DNA from: Distichodus sexfasciatus
Lineage: Eukaryota > Chordata > Actinopteri > Characiformes > Distichodontidae
Direction: 5' to 3'
Assembly: GCA_032718565.1 (NCBI GenBank)
Contig: JAVGVS010000180.1
Location: 658,501-722,500 of the forward strand
Length of the DNA stretch: 64,000 bases
The stretch's first letter is position 1; the number at the start of each line of letters is the position of its first letter. Below the pieces are notes generated by a model. That model was not told the origin of the DNA. It did not search any database and saw only the letters and a program-made list of their open reading frames with translations. Position numbers and translations under genes: made by a program. Below are positions 9,233 through 21,170 of this stretch, piece by piece.

Positions 9233-12184
9233 AAGGAGCTGATGTTTTATGATAAATAATTCAAGTCCTCATTCGTATGTGGTAGAGAATTTTGAACCAA
9301 ATCCAACTGCCAAGAAATTCAGTCAGTTTTAGATGATGGATCTGAACGTGTCCTGTAGCCACCCCAAACCTACTCACTGAAGTTCCCTCATGAAATATGG
9401 GCTGCATTTACACTTCACTCAGGCGTCAGAGTGCAGTCTTGGCATCTGCAAGATGGAGTCGGAGGATGGACTCCACCGTGGTAAAGATGGAAGCAAGCAT
9501 CCGGGACAGTGGAATAGGATGAATGTAGTTATCTACTTTTACCCTGTAGTCTGTAGTGCGTCTAACTACTATATTAAAACAGTAGCTTGGCTGCAGCTTA
9601 GCTGCATTTAATCACATGTACGTACGTTGTAAAAGTACCGTACCATTTAAAAGTAGCTTCCCCAACTCTGGCTCGAAAATATCTACAGCATTATAAGCAA
9701 CATAGTCTTATGCATAGCAGGAACAAGGATGTTCCATAAGACAACTTCTCAGAGCGTTCTGCATACTTGTTGTGCACTATGTGTGCACTTCAACTCCACA
9801 TGTTGATGGAAGCTTATTTTTCACCAGTGGAGCTTGGCCTCCTGTCCTGTTGCTCTTCTCTCTCTTTTGCCTTCTCCTCCCCCTGTTTTTCCCCCCAATG
9901 GCAACTTTGTGATGTTTCTCGAACCATGCCGTTCCCAAACTTCTCATGGCCACATTCAGGCCTGTACAAAAGGATGTCTGTTCGGGCCTGGCCCGCGCCC
10001 TCACTATCCCTTTGTGAACTTAGCCGCCGAGTCTCCTCGTTGGAATGCCGTTCGAGCCGCTCGTTCTCAGGACCGGGAGGCAAAAAAACTGCCAAACACA
10101 CACACACATACACACACGGACGGACAGCCAGGAATGCATACGGTGAGCCCCCAGGCCATATCGGGAGGAACCCGCACAAGCTTGGCCTCCGAGAACAACA
10201 GCGCATTCATACGCACATATGGTGCTTCTTTACGACATAATAGATCTTACTGACCTTTTTGTATGTCAAGAAAGTCAGGGATGGCTGAGGGAGGGTAAAA
10301 GAAGCGACCCGGCGATCAGCGTCCTCGTGTGCACCTGAACTCGCTGAACATCATTTAGGCATTACAAAAACGATGGTCATCTCGCAAGTGATGCGATGGC
10401 GCTTCTGTGGGGGCAGAGGAGATAGAGATGGGGGAAGAAGTGGCAAACAGGGGATGGGAAAGAGAGAGAGAGAGAGTGCGGGCTTCAGACGACCCCTCGG
10501 TCAGCGCAGACGAGGAGAGGAGCCATGAATCGAGGCCTTTGTGCTGCCCAGACTAAGGGCTTCAGTGAGGGAGCGGCGGGACCCAGGCGCAAGGCCTACA
10601 GATGTCTGCTCCAAACAGGCCCTCCACAGGCAGAGAGCAGCTGTTCTCACACACACACATGCAGAAAGAGAGAGAGAGAAAGAGAGAGGGAGAGATGGGC
10701 CATGTGTGGGGAGACTGGGAGGGGGCCAGCGGGCAGAAAACAAGAAAGAGGCTCTTTCACTGGACTGGTATGTCCTTCTGGATCTCCACACAATGTCCCC
10801 TTTGAGAGGCCAGAAGAATAACATTTAGATTTAATGTTTTCTCATCCAGAGACAGTGGGTAAATTCGGCTTGCCCACACTGCCCCTCTCTAAGCTGTGAA
10901 CGACTCGGCCAGAGCCTTTTCCCTCTTCCCTCCCTCTGTGGCTCATAAACGCGTGAGACTTTCCCCATTGCTGGACCAGCTTGCTCAAAATATGCACACG
11001 ATGATGCATGTATCTATGGGGAAAGGCCAAAAGCTTTGAGCTGCTTATCGGCTTTTTAAATGATCCAAAGCTCATAGCACATGTGTGTTTTCAAACCCTA
11101 GCCCTAGACGGCCTTCTTGAAGAGAAGGAACAGTTGTTTCGGTGAGACGACGCGGGGCCCAACAGCGCTGGCTGTGATATGAATGACGCTACAGTGCTTT
11201 GAGCTAACCTCATAAGCAGGTGCATTATGGGCCGCACTAGCAGCACCTGTAGGAACTGTGCCTCTCTGTGTTCGCCTGGTCTCGCCTCCAAATCTGAGCA
11301 CAATGCAGCCCTTATTATGTCCCAGCATGTACTGTACTGCAAAATAAAATAAAACATCACTTTCAGGGAGAATTTTTAAACTTTTCCACAATTTCTCCCC
11401 TGATTTACAGCTTAGGCTAGAGGTGCATCCTGGGAAGATCACCCCTTTTCCCACCGAATGCTCTCCTCAGGGTCTGATCATTCAGCTTTCTTTGGCAAAC
11501 TACTACAGCCTGTAACAGGAAGCCAGACCCGCCACGTTGCTGGGGAGAAACTGTATAGCACTCATTTACTGACATGAGAAAGGGTCTGCTGCACCCATAC
11601 TGCCCACACCGGGGTCTTACTCCCCCTCCTGAATTTACTTAAAGCCCCGTCTCTCTGCCTTTCTTCCAGCTGTCCATGTCTGAAAGGGAAACGAGACCTT
11701 GCTGGAGGAAGCTAAGGTGGTTCCTCATACGCTGAGTGTGACCGCAAACGTGAAACACAGCAGGAACGGTCACAAACCAGACAAAAGTGGGCTCTGATTA
11801 CAGCAAAAGGTAACAGCATCAAGCAGGTGCAGAGGAAGCCCTTTGCAGGGCGTTCGAGGTTGTTGGTGAAAACCTCAAATGAGTAAAAATGTTGATGGTG
11901 TATAGAGGAAACGGTGTGATTGCTGCAGACATTTTCAATGATTGTATGGTTTGAGAACATAACCCTTCTGTTCCCATGCACTGTTTTATGTCTAGACAGG
12001 ACCTTATCCAAAGATCAGTAATTTAACACAAATAGATTTTATGGCACGATTCTGGTCAAGGCAATGATGCTATAATATGATTCATTTGGAATGGCTTGCA
12101 ATACCATATATCGAAGATGTTAAAACCTGGTTTACTTGGTGGATTTACAGCTTTTATTAAACACTCTCACCAATAGCAGCTTCC
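9233..12184. other. Unique DNA with microsatellites; no gene seen
   Basis: No gene is recognised. Contents I can name: a weak hAT-terminus-like relic near 9525-9672 ending AGTAGCTTCCCCAACTCTGG; (CA)n near 10096-10118; GA-rich runs near 10459-10476 and 10666-10696; and a unique block at 11100-11345 that could be a conserved non-coding element. Open frames around 9767-10253 and 10500-10830 straddle these simple repeats and their translations are His/Thr or Arg/Glu ladders. Confidence 0.5.
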
Positions 12185-12350
12185 TTTTCCTAATTACAGG
12201 GACAGTCTCCCTTTAGCAACTTGCAGTTATGGGTTTTGCTCAGGGTGGTGGTTCTGACTGTAGGGTAGAGCTGGATTTGAACCTACAACCTCTTGGTCCA
12301 TAAGTAAGCCACTACTAGTTGGTAAGTACAGCCACCCTGGGATGGACAAC
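12185..12350 (-). mobile_element. SINE-C copy (tRNA-like head, minus strand)
   Basis: On the minus strand the order is: a head CCAAGAGGTTGTAGGTTCAAATCC with a B-box-like GGTTCAAATCC, then a body ending CTAAAGGGAGACTGTCCCTG. The + strand shows ACAGGGACAGTCTCCCTTTA near 12198 and GGATTTGAACCTACAACCTC near 12272. The same order recurs at 17757, 21041 and 57500. Confidence 0.6.
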
Positions 12351-13082
12351 TTCCTGTGAAGTAATAAACTGTTCTTTAAAATCTGTTCTACAACAAAATC
12401 TTCGATAATGTGGCTGAGCACTTTGCACACTTTACAACTATAACATCAAAAAACCTTCTGTGCTGGATACATTACACAACATTAGTGGATTTGAAGTAAC
12501 TTTGACAGACCTTTTGATTTCTCATTTCAGTTCCTTTCAGAACATCTAAAATAAGGTCTGGATTCCGCTTTGTGTTATGCCATATGGAAGCCTGATGGAG
12601 TCCAGCACAAGGCCTCAAGCCAGAGCCGGATGCCAACTCTTTGACTTCTCCAAGCTGGGGGTCATCAGGAATAAGGCAGAGAAAGCCCGAAACACTGTCA
12701 AATCAAAACCATCAGCAGGTTTGTGCACAATCCATGCGTCCACTGCAAAGTGCATCTAATTGGAATAGACTGAAGTATCCCTGCGAGACTGAATCAGAAA
12801 CAGTTCTCGCCATCATGATGGAGGGAGGGAGAGGCAGAGGGAGAAAGACATGCAAATGAATTCTTGTTCACCAACATTACACACATTAAGAATCTTAAGA
12901 CATTGTGTGTTCTTTAAGTGGCATAGACAGCCCAGTCCTGGATTGATCATAACAAAAAAACAAACAGGCAGAATTGTTTCTGAAATAAAGTCACGAATTC
13001 CCAGCCAGGTCAATTTAGAAATAAGTCTGAGTCAGAGATAATATGAAGTCTAGATATATAACACTGTCTAGCAGAGAAATTC
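12351..13082. other. Unique DNA, no gene seen
   Basis: No repeat family is recognised. A short GAGGGAGGGAGAGGCAGAGG purine stretch lies near 12825. Open frames here are short and match nothing I recognise. Confidence 0.45.
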
Positions 13083-13540
13083 AAAATTCAAATTCAAATT
13101 TATTTATATAGTGCTCTTAGCAACAGTCATTGTCACAAAGCACTTTACATATAGCCGGTCTAGCAAGAAAGCCTGAGGCGACAGTGGCAAGGAAAAACTC
13201 CTCTAATAGGAAGAAACCTTGAGAGGAACCAGACTCGGAAGGGGACCCCACCCTCCTCTGAGCGACCGGACGCACCAACATTTAATACACAGCAAGCATT
13301 AGTTCAAGATGGATCGTTAGTCATTTTAAAAGAAGTAAAGTTATAAAAATAGTCCAAGGGATGTTCTTGAATCCCAAGTCGTTACTGGGCCACTTGCAGG
13401 ACCCTCTCAGCAACGTTAAGCTAAAATTGGTTCAGTATTAAACTGCTAATTCAGTTCACGTCCATAAGGTCCAAAAAAATCCCAGCTGGTTTCAGATGAT
13501 GATGTCTCCATAGAGTCCTGGTGAGGGTTCAGTCAGTTAC
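13083..13540 (-). repeat. Retroelement-like repeat, inverted relative to 14378-14785
   Basis: It begins with a TTCAAA-type short tandem (AAATTCAAATTCAAATTTAT), then GTCATTGTCACAAAGCACTT, AAGCCTGAGGCGACAGTGGC and GAAACCTTGAGAGGAACCAG. These words belong, from memory, to a very abundant fish repeat with an AATTGA/TTCAAA tail. The whole block returns in reverse at 14378-14785, so the two form long inverted arms. Confidence 0.75.
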
Positions 13541-14008
13541 CATTGGTAAAAGAATAAACCGAAAAATCAGGAAGAAATCAATGAAAAAGACACCAACAAG
13601 AATGGCAATGCAATTCTGTCTTTCTGATGAAAAATGATGTAAAGATTTTATGCATCAGTTTATTCAACATAAAACATCAGTCATTCAATTAGATAATAAT
13701 TTCTACTTTCTGTAGCCATGTTCTTAACACACTGTATCTTCGATTTCTTTTTTAGTTTTTAGTATAATGATAGATATTGATCTCAAGCCTTTATCTGTTG
13801 GAGACACTGCTCAGCCATTGGACCTGCGGCTGAGCCTAGGTAATCCATCTGAAGCTAAAGCAGGTTTGGGCTTGACCATGTACTTGGAAGGGAGATCAAC
13901 TATGAAGGCAGGATGGTGGAAAAGGTCAAAAGGAAGAGCCTCGAAGGAACTCATTTAGTTAAAGGGACAGTCTTCCTGGAGCAGCTTGGGGGCGAAGGAC
14001 TTGCTTAG

Positions 14009-14045
14009 TGAAAGTGAGTGATTATTTGTCATTGTGGTTTGGTGC
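14009..14045 (-). mobile_element. SINE-A tail fragment
   Basis: Only the tail GTGAAAGTGAGTGATTATTT GTCATTGTG (read on +) remains; the rest of the SINE is absent. It lies between the inverted arms of the 13-14.8 kb structure. Confidence 0.55.
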
Positions 14046-14189
14046 GATGCTGAGACCCCTGGAAGCCCTCATGTCTGTGCTACCTTCCAGCTCTCCCTTT
14101 TTAGCTAGGCTGCCATAGTTACTTTAGCACTGCTGGAGGTTAGGTGTAGAGCACTAACTCTCTTCTTCTTTTTTTCAGAGCTGTTCCCA

Positions 14190-14405
14190 GGCTGATCCCG
14201 AGATGATGCTTGGCTGACTGAACTCTTACTGGGACTCTGTGGAGATGTTCCGAGCTGATGCTTGACCATCTCAACAATCCCGAGCTGACGCTGACCGACT
14301 AAACTTACCAGGACTCTCTGGAAATGTCCTGAGCTGACGCCTGACCATCTCAACCCTCCTGAGCTGACGCTGACCGACTGAGCCCTCACCGGGACTCTAT
14401 GGAGA
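14190..14405 (+). repeat. Tandem repeat, unit about 79 bp, about 2.5 copies
   Basis: The block CCGAGCTGATGCTTGACCAT / CTGACGCTGACCGACT / GGACTCT.TGGA recurs. A partial first unit at 14199-14250 has the order GAGATGATGCTTGGCTGACT then GGACTCTGTGGAGATG. Full units begin near 14251 (GAGCTGATGCTTGACC) and 14331 (GAGCTGACGCCTGACC). It runs directly into the retroelement-like arm at 14378. Confidence 0.7.
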
Positions 14406-14785
14406 CATTATCATCTGAAACCAGCTGGGATTTTTTGGACCTCAACTGAATTAGCAGTATAATACTGAACTAATTTTAACGTAATGTTGCTGAGAGGGTC
14501 CTGCAAGTGGCCCAATAACGACTCGGGATTCGAAAACATCTCTTGAACTATTTTTGTATCTTTGCTTCTTTAAATAACTAACGATCCATCTTGAACTAAT
14601 ACTTGCTGTGTATTAAATGTTTGTGGACCTGGTTGCAGAGAGGAGGATGGGGTCCCCTCCGAGTCTGGTTCCTCTCCAGGTTTCTTCCTATTAGAGGGAG
14701 TTTTTCCTTGCCACTGTCGCCTCAGGCTTGCTTGTTGTGGGGTTTAGGTCAGTTATATGTAAAGTGCTTTGTGACAATGACTGTG
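14378..14785 (+). repeat. Retroelement-like repeat, right arm of inverted pair
   Basis: It carries ACTCTATGGAGACATTATCA, AACCAGCTGGGATTTTTTGG, GAGAGGGTCCTGCAAGTGGC, GATCCATCTTGAACTAATAC, GGTTTCTTCCTATTAGAGGG and GTCGCCTCAGGCTTG. All are the reverse complement of words at 13132-13530. It has the look of a 3' untranslated tail of a retroelement. No open frame. Confidence 0.75.
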
Positions 14786-15216
14786 TAAGATCCCAGCCCA
14801 GACCGAGGGAGGAATCCACCGATCAGAAAGGCCATCTGACCAGGACTCCAGTTCCAGACCTTAACAACGACCTCAGTTTACCAGATCAACGTCCCCAGAA
14901 TTCTAAACCAATCACATCCACGTCACCCGTATTTAAGGACTTTCAGTTACAACCATTGCCTGCGAAGTATTGTTATGCCTAGTGCTACATACCAAGGGTT
15001 CTTTGTGTTTGCCTGCCTCGGTTTTGACCCTTGCTTTCGGTTTTTAGATTACCCCTCTGCTTCTGGTGATTTGGATTTGTTTGCTTCATGGACAGTGTTT
15101 TCTGGTTCTGACCTGTGCTTTAATAAACTCTTTGCTTTTTGCCAATTTACCTCTGTGCCCACAACCTGGTTCTTTCGACTCTGCGTTTGGGTTCACCTGT
15201 CGATTGATACACACAA
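14786..15216 (+). mobile_element. LTR-like segment (tentative solo LTR or LTR fragment)
   Basis: The segment has ATTTAAGGACTTTCAGTTAC, then GACCCTTGCTTTCGG, then CTGTGCTTTAATAAACTCTT with an AATAAA signal at about 15122, then GTTTGGGTTCACCTG. From memory this order matches the R-U5 end of fish Gypsy-type LTRs. I could not fix TG...CA ends or a target duplication, so the boundaries are approximate. Confidence 0.4.
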
Positions 15217-17756
15217 GTTAAAGTGGCTCCCCATCATCCTTACAAAGTACTTCAGATGTCTAGAAAAACACCACATAAATGGTATATCAATGCAGAATAT
15301 TAAAATACATATCAACTGTAGTGGCAACATGGTGATAGCTTTTAGTTGTCTGTGTTCTGTTAAACAGCAAGGTAACCTTTGGCTTGCGTCATGAGTAATG
15401 AAGTTTAAAAGATAAAGGGTCGGGGACACAGAGAATGGTTTATTCATTTCAAACATTTTTTTTTAGGCCGTTTTCCACAACTATCAAGATTATGATATGT
15501 TTTCTTGAAAGATTTCCAGGTAATCATTGGCTGCGCGGAGATAAGACACTAAAAATAATACTGAGGCTTAAATATGCATGCAACGGTAAAGAAAAATTCA
15601 GTGAGTTGGATGTCTAAATTAATTCAATTTTAATGTGCCTCAATCACAAAGCTTCTGCTAAGTCACACGTGTCCTTGCGTTATGGTGATTTTATCAAATT
15701 GCACCTGAATCTCATCAATTATATTAATTCAAGATTGACTTGGCATGAGACCTGAACTATACAACACAGTTCAGAGGGAACTAGTCATGAAAGCAATATA
15801 ATGCTAAGTGTTTACTGAACTGTGGCCAGATCTGTCCAGCAGACATGAGGATATGCGGCTCCTCCACTGCAGTAAAAGGCAGTGGCACAGCAACGCTTAC
15901 CAGGCGTTGGAGGATGGACATAAGCCATCACCCAATACTCTGCTCTTAACTGCCGCCTTGTGAATGGAAGCCATTGTTCCGCCGCGGGACCAAACATCCT
16001 CATCCTTATCTGCTTACATCAGGACATGGAGCAAGAGACTGAGGCAAAAACCACGAATAGGCTCTTTTACTGGAGGAATGTATAAACACACGGATCAGTT
16101 TCTCTGGAACCGAGCCACCAGTCGCACCAAATGTTTGTTTGTTTGGCGCGGACAGGCGTAGCACGAAGGGCGACGGGCGAAGCTTAAGGGAAGCTAGCAG
16201 ACACTCGCAGCCTGTTATCTTGATGAGGAGAGGACAGGAGAGGAGAGGAGAGGAGAGGAGAGGGAGGGAGGCTGGCTATTGTATTTGGGGAAGGGAGACA
16301 GGCAGACGGAAAGAATGTGTCAGGATTATTGACAGTGACTAGGAAACAGCCACAAGAACTGACCAATAAGGCTCCCAACCCAACAGCTCATTTGCTGTGT
16401 GTGAGTGTGTGCGTGTGGGTGGGTGGGTGTGTACACAGTAGGTGGCTGTGTTCCCTCAAAAGATTTTTTACTAATTGGAGACAATCCTCGCAAGTAAATT
16501 TGATTAGAAAAGTTCCTGTGTGTGTGTGTGTGTGTGTATGTGTGTGTGGGGGTTTTAAGGCGATTGTGGTGAACTTTAGTCCCCTAAAAGTCAGAAAGAG
16601 GTCTAGGGGTATGAGGAGCAAATAAAGATAATCATAAAGACAACACAATGTGTGTGTGTGTGTGGTTGTGAGGAACTGATTGTCTCTTAAAGGACAGGGA
16701 AATGTGAGATGTGTCAGATTTTTGAGATCTTACAGGGACTTTGGACGGAGATGCTGGTCCTCATAAGGAAAAATGTGTGTGTGTGTGTGTGTGTGTGTGT
16801 CTGTCTGTGTGGGAAGGTGTCCGGCCTTCGCTGAGGTAATCCAGGTTGATAGGCAAAAGGAAACAGCTGTTCCCACACGGGTAGATGTGGACGGGAGGGA
16901 GAGAGCCGAGCGCCCCAGTGGGATCGTCAGCCAGGCCGGGGAATGCTGCGGTAAAGACGAGTTTGGTTCTCTGGCACTGAAAGCACCATGTGACCAGGCT
17001 TAGACAGTCCCAGTGACAAAGACTCCTTTCTTGTTGACTTTAATAACTACAATATGCTACAGAGCCGCACACAAGAACTCACTTGTTATACAAACACAGG
17101 CTCCCACATAAGCACCGACTCGCCCTCGCTCCTCGATATTTGTTTGTTTTTTTCCCCTTTTCTTGTTAAAAGTTTAGCAGCCGGTGTTTACGAGTGATGG
17201 CCCAATCGTTTTAATCACCCACCCGGAGCTAAGTCAGGGCCAATTAGAGTCTGTCTTTATCTCTTGCGTGTTGCACAAAAAGATTCATATGAAACCTTTT
17301 CCCCTAAGACTAAGTCTGTGAAAAAGCCCAAACTCAGCGCTCCTACTGTTCTACACTGACTGGTCACTTTAGTATTAAAACGTATCTTAAAGTTGCACGG
17401 TAACAGACCATAACACATCTATTCGCCACTGAACGGCTGGTAGAAGGATAATGCAACCTATACAGTACATAGCCATTAGCTGGTGTATAGTAGTGTAGTT
17501 AATCTAAAAGCCAGTGACACAATTCCACACTGGATCCATCATCGCAATGCTTTTCAACAGCTAAGCTGATGCTAACGGACAGCAGTAGTAACAAAAGCCT
17601 TTCCCAAATGACCTGTGTTCAAGTGTCGCAAAGCGTGCTAACAAAGTTCATCAGCTAGCGAGACCACGTACAATGGTCTATAACGTTTGCCATTCTTACG
17701 TTTACTTACGTTTTCAGCAGTTATCAGAAACTCTTGGCCAGAGTGACTCACTTCCT
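15217..17756. other. Unique DNA with microsatellites; no gene seen
   Basis: It contains a (GAGAG)n run at about 16230-16264, TG-rich runs at about 16398-16432, 16515-16549 and 16649-16664, and (TG)n at 16772-16803. A unique block at about 17120-17275 (GTTTACGAGTGATGGCCCAA, TTTTAATCACCCACCC) is a candidate conserved non-coding element. No exon is recognised. Confidence 0.5.
16772..16803. repeat. (TG)n microsatellite
   Basis: An uninterrupted (GT)n run of about 15 units lies here, with two more TG-rich tracts within 400 bp upstream. Such clusters are typical of fish intergenic DNA and often vary in length. Confidence 0.95.
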
Positions 17757-17935
17757 AATTTAAGGGTAAGTCTGCCAGGAGTAACTTGGGGTAAGGGGTC
17801 ATGCTCAGGGGCCCAATGCTGGGAGTTCTGGACAGAGCAGTAGCAGTCTGCATAAAGTTGGGTTTGAACCTACAAGCTCTTGGTGCTGTGGCAAGTATTC
17901 TACCATTAAACCACCTCCACACAATGTTTACGTGT
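17757..17935 (-). mobile_element. SINE-C copy
   Basis: On the minus strand: GGTGGTTTAATGGTAGAATA (A-box-like), CCAAGAGCTTGTAGGTTCAA (B-box-like), then the body to the GGCAGACTTACCCTT end. A second, head-less piece of the same family (AGAGAGTCTCCCTGGAGCAA GTTGGGG) follows at about 17950-18055. Confidence 0.6.
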
Positions 17936-17949
17936 GGCAATGTTTTTGT

Positions 17950-18055
17950 TTTTATCTATGGCATTTGGCATTTAGCAGACTCCAAATTTTATTAATTACA
18001 CAGAGAGTCTCCCTGGAGCAAGTTGGGGTTAAGGGTCTTGCCCAGGGCCTCAAAC
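17950..18055 (+). repeat. Fragment with SINE tail words (CATTTAGCAGAC)
   Basis: GCATTTGGCATTTAGCAGAC and ACAGAGAGTCTCCCTGGAGC match words seen next to other SINE-C copies (12198, 13960, 44010). No head is present. Its adjacency to the copy at 17757 suggests a broken second insertion or a rearranged copy. Confidence 0.45.
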
Positions 18056-18204
18056 GTCTCTCTTTTCATGCGCTGCTGTCATTCAGTTGGGCCCAACATA
18101 TGCTGTTATTTTGTGCAAAGGAATAAATTAACAGTGCACTTGTGAAGGTAGGGACAATGCAAATGGGCAACTTTTCCAGCTAGTTTTGTAAGCTGTAAAT
18201 TAGT

Positions 18205-19075
18205 GTTGTAGTACTCGGATCGAGATCGGTGTTGAGACCACTTTTTGAGGGTCTCGGTCCTGTCTCGGACTCGGCCGTATTTGTACGTGGTCTTGTCATG
18301 GACTTGGGATTTTATTTCGAGACCAGCCGAGACCATGATTCTAAGAATACTACTATTAAAACTCTTTAAAACCAACGACTAATGTTTATTAATTAGTGTT
18401 TTAATAACTTTAACTTCATTTAACTCACAGAAACCATACACATATTGCCAGAATCACAAGACTTTAAACTTACCGGACATTATATTTGTATTCCTCTGTA
18501 TGTGAAATTATTTCTGAGTAATTCCATGCACACAAAAACTGAAGTAATTGCATAAAAAATGCATGAATTACATTATCTGCGATGTAAACACACGATAGCG
18601 CTCGCGACTCTAATATGGAAAGCCATCATGCGCAAAAATGTAGTTCTCTTCCAGAGAGGCCAAAAGCAGCTCGTTTTATAGGTCAAAATGAGTCGGAATC
18701 GGCTCAAAATTACTAAAAACTTCTGCATTTTCAATTGATCAGATTTTTTTCTATTTTAGAATGTTAAAGACTAATCAGTAGGGAAAAATTTAGATAGAAA
18801 AATGCATTGTTTGTTTGTATCTGTATCCAGATAGATACCAAATGGATAAAGTGTTTCCGCTTGGCACTAGCCTTATTTTTCTTCACAGTACTAAGCCATA
18901 TAATTTCTCTGCGTAATAAAAACTGTGCAAGCCAATAAAACAGTGAGTTTGGTCTTGAGGAATGTTCTTCCACTGTGGTTTGCTGAGTTTAACATCTGAT
19001 GTGATCAGTTGTCTCGGTCTCGACACACTCTGGTCTCGGTCTTTGTTTTTGTGGTCTTGATGCCCATTGTTGTCA
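18205..19075. mobile_element. Repeat built on GTCTCGGTCTCG motifs, hAT-like end (tentative)
   Basis: The left end TAGTGTTGTAGTACTCGGAT and repeated GTCTCGGTC/GAGACC words at 18210-18340 and again at 19005-19055 (TTGTCTCGGTCTCGAC, GGTCTCGGTCTTTG) bracket an AT-rich interior. From memory, fish hAT elements start CAGTGTTGTAGTACTCGAG. The right terminus is damaged and no 8-bp duplication was found. Confidence 0.45.
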
Positions 19076-20554
19076 GCATACAGGCTTGTTTTCACTACAC
19101 CCATGTCACTGTTTGAATTCTGCCGCCAGCCGTCCCTCAGCTCTTTCATGTGGGAGGCTGAAAAGAGGGAGAAACCACAGAGGGACCATAGGAGACTGGC
19201 CCCGCTTCTCCCCCTAAGACGTCCTCCATCCATACCGCCCGCCTCACCACATCAAGGAAGGCCGGCCAAGGCCGACCCCAGCACCTGCTGCAGGAGCGCT
19301 GAAGGTCCCACGCCACGTCTCACGCTTCAGACGGTGAGGAGGTTGTGTCAACACAGTAGTCCGGCATTAAGGTGAACAGAATAGGGCTTATGGAAGGTGA
19401 AAAAAACATGATGTGAAGGAAAAAAGGTGTAGGACACAGGGGAGCAAAAAAGCAGACTACCTCACCGCTCCAGCTGCATGCCCTCCTACTCACCCTCCGC
19501 CAGCGGCCCGGCCACATCTGGAGGGCGGTTTCCGGCACATTCCGCAAGTTTCCGCAAAGCTCAATCGGCCTATTCATATCGACGAAACCCCCAAAGAGCT
19601 GGCGCTGGTACCTCGCGTGACATGCACCTTACACACATGCGAGACGAGTCCATTCCTGGAGCTTTTGGCCCCGTTTCTTCCTCAAGAATAACTCCAGAAC
19701 CACCAGCTGGTCACGTTAGTTGTGCGGTCTTTTTGCACTGCCAAGGGGAGGCGGACATAACTCAATCTTACACTCGGGTTTAATGTATCCCATCTGGACG
19801 TGTAAGTAAGAATAAGCCATATTCTTCAGCCTCATTCGTGGCACAAAAAAAAATCCTGAGGACATGCGTGCGAGGCTCTGGCCTGCCAGGAGAGCTGTTT
19901 GAAGTTTTTACGAGCTTCTTTTGAGGGGAAAATAGAGCAGGTTCTCTGGGTCCTTCACAGCCCCTGTATTTCTGACACAAGTACAGTTTTTCAAAAGCTG
20001 ACACTTTAGTTGAGTTCTTTAGATATTTTTTGGAGCCTGACTGGCTGTAAAGAGGTTTGACTGCAAAAATATCAGTGTCTCCCATTTGACTCATTTTAAA
20101 TGTAAAAAAATCTTTTAAAAAAAATTAGTGTTTTATACGTAGGTCTTTCCAATGTACATTAAAAAAAGTTTTAAAATGCATTTTTTAACGAAAAATGAGT
20201 GAATTATCTTTATTAAACCACGCTCTGTGAGAACACCATTACACCAAATATTGATTGAAATGGTTAGTAATGGATTTAATAATGAGATATAAACAATGTT
20301 TGTTGGGATTTTTGGTTTCTGACACTTTTGGATAATTAAAAATGCCCCACCCTGATGGAACATCATTGGTGTTCCTGAGAAACGAACATAACAGAAGGGT
20401 TAAATAGATAAACATCTTATTTTCATCACATCTGCGTGAAGGGCTTAGAAAAACCATGTGGCTGCTGTTAAGCCTAAGTGGCTCCAGGGACATTGTCGCT
20501 GTAATTTGGGATTTATATTTTTTTGTGAGTCTTATAAATGCTGTAGATGTAAAA
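19076..20554. other. Unique DNA, no gene seen
   Basis: Positions 19190-19630 are GC-rich (GGCCGGCCAAGGCCGACCCC, CTGGAGGGCGGTTTCCGGC) with several overlapping open frames, none with recognisable protein content. The rest is AT-rich without a recognised family. Confidence 0.45.
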
Positions 20555-20836
20555 TACCGGGGACCGGAGCCTAACCCGGACACTTACAGATGCAAGGCGG
20601 GGACCAACCCTGGGTAGACACCAACACACCGCAGGGCACACACTCACACAATCACACTCTCACCTTACGGGGCAATTTAGAATTTCAAATTAACCTACAG
20701 TGCATGCTTTTGGACTGTGGGAGGAAACCCACTCGAACATGGGGAGAGCATGCAAACTCCACACGGAAAGGCCCGGGGATTGAACGCAGGACCACTAGCA
20801 GGACTGCTAACCACTGCGCCACCGTGTCACCCTGCC
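20555..20836 (-). mobile_element. SINE-B copy, tail truncated
   Basis: Reverse SINE-B: GGGGACCGGAGCCTAACCCG, CAACACACCGCAGGGCACAC, TTTTGGACTGTGGGAGGAAA, GCATGCAAACTCCACACGGA, AACCACTGCGCCACCGTG. The (ATGA)n tail is missing. The open frame crossing it is a by-product of the SINE. Confidence 0.85.
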
Positions 20837-21040
20837 TAAAATTTAAATACAATACCAGTCAATACATGAAGGCAGGGCCGGATGTATCGCTTAGTAACAG
20901 GGTGGGCCATGAAGATTTTGGGGGGTCATATGTCATATACTGTATACAGTATATAAGACATATTTTAAAATCTCTTTCAGGTGGGAGGGCCAGGCTTATG
21001 AGAGCCCTTCCAGTCTATATCCAAACTCGCCATCATGGAT

Positions 21041-21170
21041 GGTGGTGGTCTAGTGGTTAGGATACTCATCTCTTAACCAAGAGGCTGTAGGTTCGGATCC
21101 TACTAGCCACATTACTGTATCATAACTTGGTCCCTGAGCAAGTCCCTTAACCCCAAGTCAACAGCTTGAA
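21041..21170 (+). mobile_element. SINE-C copy with well-preserved tRNA-like head
   Basis: GGTGGTCTAGTGGTTAGGAT looks like a tRNA D-arm/A box. CTCTTAACCAAGAG replaces the anticodon arm. GTAGGTTCGGATCCTAC forms a perfect 5-bp T-arm stem with a 7-base loop. The acceptor stem does not pair, and body words TGAGCAAGTCCCTTAACCCC follow directly, so this is a tRNA-derived SINE head, not a tRNA gene. Confidence 0.7.

Noticed and set aside
8501..9240. Regularly spaced repeats that could suggest an array
   Set aside because: These are two SINE-B copies sharing a target word, not a CRISPR array; CRISPR is also not expected in a vertebrate.
9767..10253. Overlapping frames of 139-157 codons
   Set aside because: No recognisable domain, several mutually exclusive frames on both strands, and a (CA)n inside.
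21041..21115. tRNA-Lys-like cloverleaf
   Set aside because: The T-arm is perfect but the acceptor stem does not pair and the anticodon arm folds as CTCTT/AAGAG; SINE body sequence follows. It is a SINE head.
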